A stretch of DNA of 64,000 nt from Pseudocercospora fijiensis CIRAD86 (taxonomy: Eukaryota > Ascomycota > Dothideomycetes > Mycosphaerellales > Mycosphaerellaceae), in the NCBI RefSeq assembly GCF_000340215.1, contig NW_006921539.1:3555118-3619117 (forward strand), given 5' to 3'. This document shows positions 56,064-64,000 of this stretch, piece after piece. Within the stretch, counting starts at the first letter, position 1. Every line of letters starts with the position of its first letter. Both the position numbers and the translations under genes were made by a program. The notes under the pieces are model-generated. The model was not told where the DNA came from and did not search any database. It saw nothing but the letters and a program-made list of their open reading frames with translations.

Positions 56064-56132
56064 GTATAACTTTTGTCCGTAGCCGGCACCTATAGCCGGC
56101 AACCTAGTATAGTTCTAACTCTTTTTCTCTAG
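56064..56132 (+). other. predicted intron carrying two 13-bp repeat units
   Basis: GTATAA donor, TCTAACT branch and TCTCTAG acceptor. Joining VLYK to LRRLVIYTNSS restores a conserved hAT segment in phase 0. GCCGGC occurs at 56,082 and 56,095. Confidence 0.65.
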
Positions 56133-57649
56133 CTTCGTCGTCTAGTAATATATACGAACTCGAGCTTATAGAGATATAACCGATTCGAGGCTATTTAAAA
56201 GAACCTAATCGAGCGCCCTAAAACCGATGCCTAGAATATCGTATAGAATAAGCGATAGCAAAAGCGGCCTCCTTAGCGCCTACTCCGTTTTACCTAAGAC
56301 GTTAAGACCCGGTTCGATTCGACTTTCTATATAGTTACGAGGGGATATACTTTACGTACCGCTCTCGAGATCTATTAGAGTTCCGAGGGTATTAAGTAGC
56401 TCGGCCTTACCGCCGCCGAATAGCGCTAAGTAGAGTATCTCGTCGATATTAGTAAGCATTACGCGAAGGTTACTACTACGATTAGAAGAACCCGAGGACC
56501 GACGATCTACCTTATCTTTACGTACTATAACTAGCTCTTTAATAAGCTCGAGGAAACCGTAGCTAAGCTAGCTAAGAAGAGCGTTCCCTAGAAAGTAGCT
56601 ATAACGAAAGCTATAGACACCTCCTATACTAAGTTATATAAATATTATAGTACTACCTTTAACTCGTTCGGGGATATCTATAGCGTTGCGTGCTTACTTA
56701 ACCCGGTAGAAAAGGATATATACTAGTAGAGGCCGGAATAGAAGGCGGACGAGGTATAGCCGAAGCATTACTAGACTATTCTAGAAAAGATGTTCTACGA
56801 GCGTCGGAAAGAAACTAGTCTAAATGCAGCTCCTATAAAGAAAAAGAAGGTTTAGAAGGCTCCGATATTATACCTGTTTCGTAGGTAGGAAGTAGAGGCA
56901 GAAGAGGAAGTAACTACTAAAGTAAATAAAGAAGAGTTCGATCTCTATCGGCGCGCGAGTAAGTATAAACCCGTAGGCTCGGAAAGAGGGCTAATAATCT
57001 CTAGATCTTACCGGTCTTCTAGACGAATTCGGAGACGATATTCTCGCTATATAGCAGCGGTTAGAGCCTAAGTTTCTAACGATAGCGTCGGTCGCTCGGG
57101 ACGTCCTCGCTATCCCGAGCGTAGGTATAGGCTATAAGAGGTCTTTTAGTATCGCTCGTTACTAGGGCCGCTTTAATCGAATATACTCGCCTACTACCTT
57201 CGAATCTATTATAGTATTCCGATACTATCTCCTCTATTAGAATCGCTAAGGTAGGTTACTAAAGATTATACTAAAGGAGTTAATCGAGGAATTAGAAAAC
57301 CTTAAGATCGAAGAAACCTAGGAGCGCGAAGAGAATGCGAAATTTAGTCTAAGCGAAACCCTAATTAGCGATAACGAAGAGGAGGAGGGCGGAGGTAGAA
57401 GGCGATACCGGGTCGAGAAGCGGAAACGTATATAGGCTTAGAGCAGCTTTAAGGAGACGAAGCGTTTACGTATAAGGTAATATAGCCGGCGTATATAGCC
57501 GGCATATATCCGAAATGTGTTTCGAATTCCTAGGACCTAAACAGACTAGTTGCTATAGCAACCGACCCCGCTTACCTACGGACTATTTCTAATTCTCTAT
57601 TCGCTCTTCCTTTCCTTCTTCCCTTTCCCTATATTCTTAAAGACAAATA

Positions 57650-58437
57650 TGCCTTAAGGATTCGGCTCTTCGGGCCTTCCTAAGCCGGCTGCCTCCCCTT
57701 CCTTAAGCTACTATCCTTTATTCGAATCTAACGATAACCTAATAAGGCGGTTTAATAGAAGACTATTTGTTCTAGAAGGCAAGAAGCATTAATGTCTCCT
57801 TACGATTATATACTTATTAATTTTCTAGGTCCTACCGATATACCCTCGTCGCCTAAACGCGTAGATAAATATCTTTAGAGGCTAAAGGGCAAGGGTAAAG
57901 TAAGCTAAGTATAGGGAGACCGTAGCGAGAACGAGATATCGGAAGAGCAAGGCTCTCCGTAGTATATACGAAGGAAGGGGGTTCCTCGGAAAACAGTACC
58001 GAAAAACAAGAAGGCTATAGGTAGATAGGAGAAGGCTAAAAAGAGTAGGCGGACGAAGACTATCGCGAAGAAAAGTTATCTTTCTATTAAAAGAAAGGGA
58101 ACAAGGTAGGACTCGACGATAAAGAAGCGGCGCTTTAAACTAGGTACTATTGCCCTTCGCTAGATCCGGCTTTTCTAAAACAAAAGAGGGACCGAGCTTT
58201 TAATCCCTAAGACTCCCTTCTAGCGACTCGTCCGAGAAATTACATTAGATTTTCGGTCTAGTATACGATTTACGGCTAAGGCGATTAGTACTCTTTAGGA
58301 AGCTACGGAGGCATTTCTCGTAACCGAGCTTAAGCTTTTAAACCTCCTTGCTATCTATACGAAGCGGGTTACTCTTTAAAATAAAGATATATAGCTTCTA
58401 GCTAAAATTCGGCGTCGGTTTATAGCGGATTAGTTAG
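57650..58437 (+). pseudogene. histone H3-like (H3/CenH3-fold) protein within the element
   Basis: From an ATG at 57,792 one continuous frame contains about 110 codons of mostly Lys/Arg/Ser-rich tail and then, at 58,122-58,430, a full histone H3 fold. LGTIALR matches PGTVALRE, TELLIPKTPF matches the TELLIRKLPF of alpha-1, then RLVREITLDF. EATEAFLVTE matches alpha-2, and AIYTKRVTL with NKDI matches the AIHAKRVTI/SKDIQL region of alpha-3. Six in-frame stops interrupt this domain, all TAG or TAA, and four fall exactly where H3 has conserved Gln. An earlier ATG at 57,650, behind a CT-rich tract, can join in phase through a possible intron (57,795-57,829). The tail and an NKRG insertion before alpha-1 recall CenH3 rather than canonical H3. 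The frame continues coherently to about 59,270 into unknown sequence. Confidence 0.75.
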
Positions 58438-59275
58438 AAATTGTATTTAGTCGTTAGATTAACCTAGGAGGAGACCTATTTTCGTATCCTTTTGCCGGCT
58501 ATAGGTGCCGGCTATATTTCTAATTTTATCTCCGCGCCGTCCCTAAATCTAAGGTACGAAGTAGAAACCTAGCGCTCTATATTTACCCGGCTATTACAGA
58601 GACGAGCTATATTTAGATTAGTTTCTTCGTATATCGCGACCTAGTAGGTAGTAAGCGAAAGGGCGATAGAACGTTTATAATACGTCTCTATTTAGACCTA
58701 AAACACAAAGGTCCTAAGGAGCCCTAGCATCCTAACTATAAGGAGATTCTTTAGTATTAGCACTTTAATCCTCTATACTACGAGGCAGATAGCAAGCCTA
58801 CGAGAGAGAAACTTTAACGAGAAATTCTCTATAATACGTAGCGCTATTGTATAGCTATAGATGCGTACTAAGTCCGGTAACTCGAAGAAGAATTAAGACA
58901 GCGTATTAGCGACCGAGGAAGAGATCGATAGTATACTAGTAGAGTCGAGGTCTTACAAGCGAAGTATAAGATAATATAGGCTCTTAGTCGTATAGAGTAA
59001 CGTACTATATAAATAACTAGGCGTACTACTCTTATTCACTTACGACCTATATCCTAGGATACTCTTCTCGTACTTTTTATACTCTTTTCTAATACCTTAC
59101 CTATAAGCGCTCCGCGACAACCGAGTAAATATAAGCTATAGGGTTTCCGCTCGGTACCTTAGCCTCCGAGATAGGGCGGAGTTGAATTTAGAGCGATAGC
59201 CGGCACTCGTAGCCGGCATATAGAGACGGTAGTAGGCCTTTTCCTACTAAATAACTAGCTTGTTTAGTATAGCCT
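58438..59275 (+). pseudogene. unidentified C-terminal extension in the H3-like frame
   Basis: The reading frame of the H3-like domain continues, broken only by TAG/TAA. It passes through one pair of 13-bp repeats at 58,494-58,512 and into a region with FFVYRDLVGSKRKGDRTFII, RLYLDLKHKG and a helical LEEELRQRISDRGRDR stretch. It may be a second domain of the same protein or a separate gene downstream. No family was recognised. Confidence 0.35.
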
Positions 59276-59465
59276 ACCTAATATTTCTTATATTTACTAG
59301 CAATAGGCCTAGGTTACTTATAAGATTACTATAGCTAGTAAAGGCATTACTAAAGAATATCTATACTATAGTAAGATACTATTATTACGCCGGCTATTTA
59401 TTAAAAGGAGGCTTTCGCCTATTACTATACCGGCTATATATGCCGGCTATATTTTAAAGTCTCCC

Positions 59466-59515
59466 GTACCTGCCTTTTTTAGCCGTACCTGCCTTTTTTA
59501 GCCGTGCCTGCCTTC
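59466..59515 (+). repeat. three tandem copies of a 19-20 bp unit
   Basis: CGTACCTGCCTTTTTTAGC occurs twice and a variant CGTGCCTGCCTTCTTTCC once, between the last 13-bp repeat pair and the LTR start. It could mark the right end of the composite element. Confidence 0.7.
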
Positions 59516-59630
59516 TTTCCTTGCTCTAACGTTACTATAATATAGGCTTACGCGAAGCTTACTCTATTGCTTAGCGACACCGCGATACTACCGCTATATT
59601 TAACCTTCGCATCGATAACTATACCTCTAC

Positions 59631-62600
59631 TGTTACGGTAGGGACGGTACGCTAGCTAAGCCCGGTATATACTTTCCGTAGAACCGTAGATACTCACCCT
59701 AATACTATACTATAGCTAACTTACTAATCGTCCCTCGCGTAACAATTAGTAGCTTCGCTTTGGTTAGATCTAGATCCGTTTGAACAGTACCTAAGTACTA
59801 GACGAACGGGCACCTTAAAAAACTAAGAAACGCGACCGCGAGGTCCCGTACTAGCGGCACCGACCTACCTACCTAACTATAACAACTACCTACGCTCGAT
59901 ATAGATACGATTACGACAGTCCTCTAAATTCCGCATATTATCTTCCGCATATACACAGCTATATACCGACAGCCCTCTAATCGACGGCGCCCTATAGCCC
60001 TCTAATCGCTAGACTAGGCGGCCCGCCTTCCTTATCTAGGTTTGTTTACTCTATACTAGCACCTACCGAAGCGGGCACCGGTCGAGGTAAGAGCCTATAA
60101 GCACCCTAACAGTTTCCCGACTTTGGTCTAGTTCCTCAACTCTATACTTATCCTATATTTTCACAAGATTACCGAGCCTACGCTTATTCTACAAATACGC
60201 TAGCTTCCGTACGCCCCGATTTAGACGCCTACTCGTTAAACATCGCTTTTTGCTTTAAGGAGTTCTTAGCTAACGCCGGTTACGCTAAGTTAGTACACTA
60301 GAAGCAAAGAGACCCGCTTATAGCAATCGTTACGAAAATTACTACGTATTATTAGCCCCTAGAAGAATATATACTACGAAAGCTCTCGGATACTAGAGGC
60401 GGTACTACCCTCGGTTTCCCTTAGGATTAGGCAGTTAACCGCTCTTTAGTTACGGCAGTAGCGAAGACGCTACTTGCTCTCCGTAACGAACTTGTAGTTT
60501 TAGATACGACAGGACTTAACGACTTAGCGGCTCCTACTCCGGAACTAGTACTACCCTTACTAGACACAGTAGTACCTACAAGTCTAAGTCCGGACACTAG
60601 CCTATAGCTACGTCGCCGTCGGACCATTTCAGTAGCTAGTATACGACGAGTTACGTATATACGTTATAGGTCCTTACCGATTGTGTTCCCTCTAGGCCTG
60701 CGAGAACTTAGTGCCTTAGAGCTATCGGTCCCGAGTAGTCCTAATCTGTCCTCGCCGGTTTCAGTCGGCCCTAAGCAGCAGAGTCCTAAATAGTAGGGTC
60801 CTAAGCAACACGGTCCTAAGCCCGAGCACTAGGATACGGAGCAGTAGAGTCCTAATTAGTAAGCTCCGGAGCAATAGAGCCCTAAGCCCGAGCAGTAGGA
60901 GCTTCCGGCTACGAGCAGTCTAGAGTCCCTTTTATTAGGTACTAAGCCTTACTAAGAGTCCTCTCCTTTAGGTCCTAAGCTTTAGCATCGAGGTCCCGAG
61001 ATATAGTAGTAAGGACCCCGATAATAAGAGCCGTTAATCCTACCCGCTTCTACTAAAGACACAGCCGACATGTCCTAAAATATAGACCTAGAATTCTAGC
61101 GTACGGACTTAGTATACGTAGAACCTAGTATCGAGCGAGACCTACCTTCTCGATAGTAGATATAGCGCCGTAATAGGTCAGTCGACGCTTTCCTAGGCAC
61201 GGAGGCTAGGCGTCTAGTCGCGGACCGCTAGCGTGTACGCAATGCTAGTACGGGACTATCCTCCTAAAACTAGCGAAACGGTAAGCAGCTAGCTTACGAC
61301 AATCCCTAGCCTTAACGCCTACGAGAAGGCGCGCTACGTAAAGTTCTAGTACGCGAGAACTAGAACGCCGCTAGCGCTAACGCGGCCGCTAAAGACGCTA
61401 ACGGCGAAATCCTAAATGCCGCTAACCTAGCCGTTCTACGCAATAAGATACGCTAGCTATTTAGACAACTGTTAAATTAACAAGTTATCTAAATATAGCA
61501 ACTTAGGGATAAAATTAGGGACGAGATCGACTAGTTACGCTAGAGCATCCCTTCGAGCTTAGTATAAGACAGGCTAGATACTAGAAGAGCTAAGCGCCTC
61601 GCGCGTATAGGTTTAAATAAACAGGTTCCGTATAAACAAGTTCTATTAGCCCTACTACCTAACCTAGTCGAGGCCTAGCCTTATTAGTTACGCCGTAACG
61701 TAATACGCAACGCCGAGGCTAGACAACGCCGCTATAGCTAAGGCGGTGCGGCTAGCGGAGGGCCTCTAAGCCCGAGCCTAGGTGATTCTAGTACCTAAGG
61801 CGGGAACTTTAGCCCTCGAGGTTACCGCTTTAACCCGCACTATATCGACAACTTTTAGTTTAGCCGCTTACCCTATTACAGCCCGCAGCGTTCTTAGCGC
61901 TTAGAGAGGTTCGACCCGATAGATATCGGGTACTTCTACCCCGACGCCCTATACGCGGACTTAGATAGCTAGGACATCTATACGTACGGCAACAAGGTTA
62001 TATTTACCTTAGTATACCTATTCTTAGACGTAGCTTACGACTACGCGGCGGTCAATTACGCCCGCATAGTACGTACTTAGCTTACGAAGTGCCTACGTAG
62101 AGCCGTATAGCAATGGTTTATCTACGAGCTAACGAGCAATAACCGCGATACTATCCGCGGAGGAGAGGGCATTAAGCGCTAGTACAAGGCACTAAGGGAC
62201 AAGTTTAGCAGATCTATCGTCGAGGCCTAGGACAAGCTATACGCCGAATCCTATATAGTATAGGACGTACGCAACCGTAGAGTACCCTAGCAATTTATTA
62301 TAAACTGCATCCGCTACGTACGTAAGGTAGGTCTCGAGATAGACCCTAATAGACTATACGCCCTTCTCTACTAGGCATAGTTACGATTCGAGCCCCGCCT
62401 ATAGGATAAGCTCGACAAGCCTTTACTAAGCGATACGATTCACACTTTTATACGAGCCGTTAAAGACAAGTATAAAGTATAGTGCCGCAGATATATACAG
62501 TCCGATAGCTACGGCATAGCACGAGGCTATAATAGATACAACGGTAAGTTATAATACCGAAACGCTCGCAATAGCGACTAGTACGCCGATTCTTCGAGCG

Positions 62601-64000
62601 CGTATCGCGATACTTCTAGTCGCGGTTACGCTAGTAGGTTCGACGATCGGTACGCCGTAGTAGTACGCGGATATCGCGACAATTTAGGTCGCGGTTACGC
62701 CGGCGGCAATAAGCGCCCTAGAAATAGTAGCTATACTAATTAAAACTAGTATTAGCGCCGGGATTAAGGAAACGATAGGTAAGCCCTAGCGAGGGAGGGA
62801 CGCTAAAAAGAGTACGTTTCTAACCGTAACAATCGGGCAGAGCTACGTAATAATAATCGGGGCTACGACGTACGCGGTAGCAAGAATGCTAATCGTAGAC
62901 GACGACAAGATAGGGGTACGCGAAACGACGCACGCGATACCTAGGGTTAGTAGGAACGCGGCCGCTAAGGCAATAAGGCCCCGCGCAACTATTACGCTAA
63001 TAAGTAGGTACCGGAGCCTCTAGTCGAAGAGCCTGTATCTATCCTATAGCCGCGTTTACACTTACGCCTACGATCTAGCTTACGCTACTCGGCGAGGCTA
63101 GTAAGCCCGCACTCCGTACCGGCGTACTTTAACGACTAGGTAGACATCCACTATAGATTAGATAATGTAGATAATAACGCCTCTTTATAGGACTCCGTAT
63201 TAGTGTACTATAGCGAAGTGCCGCTACTATCCCCCTTTTCCCTATACGTCGGTAAGCACCTTCCTCTAGCTATAGAACCCTTTGCTACGATACGGCCTTT
63301 AAAGTTCTTATACTCAAATTGTAGCGCGAAGTTCGATAGCAACAATCTCTTATAGGACTATAGGCGTACTAAGTACGCTACGGAGCTAACGCCTAAGAAG
63401 GATAGCGTAGAGGAGGACGCTAGGCTTATTAAGTCCGCTATATTACTAAAGGTTAAGGGAGGATACGCGTTTCGAAGCTATTATTATCTACGTATAGTCG
63501 TATGCCTATAGAAGGACGGTACGGAATACGCGGTTTGCCTAGACACTAGCGCTACCGTATTACTTATCGACGAAGCCTTCCTACGCTAGACGCGCCTAGA
63601 CATCGAGCGTAAGCGTCTAGTAGCCCTACTTAAGGTTAAAGGCGTAGGATTAACGGATATTACTAAGTACGTAGACCTCGATTTTTAGGTACCGGGAATC
63701 GTTAAGGGCTCTAAGGTTATCGCCTATATGCGGCATAAGGTATACGTCGTTAAGGAGCTTAGCGCTAAGTTCCTTATAGCGATAGACATTATCGGCCTAG
63801 AGGGCATTAAAATTAATATACTATACCGTACCGCGACGATTAATTCTTATAAAAAAGCGAAGATTCCCCTACTAGTAGGCTACAAAGATTACGTTAAGTT
63901 CCGTACGGTTATATACTCTAGCGATAAGAACGTCGTTCTAGTACCGCAGACTATAACCTTAGTGCCTGTCTAGTTTAGAATAGACCTTCTAGCAGATCGA
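59631..64000 (+). mobile_element. LTR retrotransposon (gag and start of protease), RIP-degraded, runs off window
   Basis: The element begins with TGTTACGGTAG at 59,631, where its homology with 1-1793 (inverted) also ends, so this is the 5' LTR start. Plus-strand reading gives a fungal gypsy-type gag at about 61,850-62,480, with YFYPDALYADLDS, YTYGNKVIF and WFIYELTSNN. An Arg/Gly/Asn-rich nucleocapsid-like region without a visible zinc knuckle follows to about 63,000. A retropepsin core lies near 63,535, with CLDTSATVLLID, where the usual DTGA has become DTSA. The open frame at 63,728-63,973 is the downstream part of the protease region. The rest of pol lies beyond the window. Confidence 0.75.

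Larger units (their letters stand above)
54350..57475 (+). pseudogene. hAT superfamily transposase, RIP-degraded
   Basis: Joined across two predicted introns (54,978-55,129 and 56,064-56,132), the frame shows hAT hallmarks. These are RRVAITIDS (with the following Trp codon now TAG) at about 55,385, an IGFPKILGSYTSKDIAKL segment near 55,500 and ITTDNASNN at 55,597-55,620. A DVKTRFDSTFY segment lies near 56,300. At 57,060-57,200 comes the dimerisation region, with IASVARDVLAIPSVGIG and FSIARY, typical of the hAT C-terminus. The final part is an acidic and basic tail ending RLRIR before TAA at 57,475-57,477. All internal stops are TAG or TAA, mostly where Trp or Gln is expected. The gene no longer encodes an active protein. 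Confidence 0.8.
52083..59460 (+). mobile_element. composite hAT-type element with additional genes, RIP-degraded
   Basis: The segment begins with a short hairpin-forming sequence (TAGTTCGG, 3-nt loop, CCGAACTA at about 52,092-52,110) and contains subterminal repeats, an unidentified gene, a hAT transposase and a histone H3-like frame, all on the plus strand. The same 13-bp GCCGGC-centred repeat occurs throughout 52,244-59,447 and is not seen in the neighbouring gypsy or LTR elements, so I treat the segment as one unit. The right boundary is uncertain: a thrice-repeated CGTACCTGCC tract at 59,466-59,515 precedes the LTR element. No matching terminal inverted repeat was found on the right. It could instead be two elements that share a repeat family. 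Confidence 0.5.

Noticed and set aside
57795..57829. Start of the H3-like gene at 57,650 joined through a short intron
   Set aside because: The phase fits and the CT-rich upstream tract is suggestive, but the 35-nt intron is shorter than all others in the window. I keep it only as an alternative start.

Overview
The window is fungal nuclear DNA. About 36 kb of ordinary, intron-containing genes (roughly 2.2-38.1 kb) lies between two blocks of heavily decayed transposable elements (1-2.2 kb and 38.1-64 kb). The introns are 50-78 nt with GT..AG ends and CTNAC-like branch sites. The protein families (Ole1-type desaturase with fused cytochrome b5, fungal CorA-like protein, Dal5-type permease, DAS-like transketolase) and RIP-like mutation of the repeats point to a filamentous ascomycete. 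A dothideomycete is my best guess, by inference only.

Gene island. In order: a small Cys-containing hypothetical protein (-); a Dal5/Liz1-type permease (+) convergent with an SsuD-like monooxygenase (-); a CorA-like membrane protein (-); a broken Cas1p-like gene; a secreted GH78-type rhamnosidase (-); a broken Zn2Cys6 regulator; a secreted lysozyme-fold-like protein (-); a small membrane protein (+); the splicing factor U2AF large subunit (+); a P450 (-); a beta-hydroxyacid dehydrogenase (-); a possible RTA1 remnant; methylenetetrahydrofolate reductase (-); an SDR (-) divergent from a dihydroxyacetone-synthase-like transketolase (+); and the delta-9 desaturase OLE1 (-). Housekeeping and accessory genes are mixed, and I see no clear biosynthetic cluster.

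Repeat blocks. Both are full of TAG/CTA and poor in CAG/CTG, as expected of C-to-T decay at CpA. From left to right: an LTR element fragment (1-1793, -) whose sister copy starts at 59,631 (+); unidentified decayed sequence to 2,222; a TIR element of unknown superfamily (38,136-41,563) with a 1.5-kb inverted partial copy (41,564-43,081); a Tad1-like LINE with a 365-bp assembly gap (about 43.1-48.9 kb); a Ty3/gypsy chromovirus on the minus strand (about 48.95-52.08 kb); and a composite segment (about 52.08-59.46 kb).

The composite segment is the most unusual part. It holds a degenerate hAT transposase, an unidentified upstream gene, and a degenerate reading frame with a clear histone H3 fold behind a long basic N-terminal tail. 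A 13-bp GCCGGC-centred tandem repeat occurs at ten places across it and nowhere else that I noticed in the window. Three of those arrays lie inside phase-consistent predicted introns. This segment is the best candidate for an undescribed system: a multigene, histone-carrying hAT-type element.
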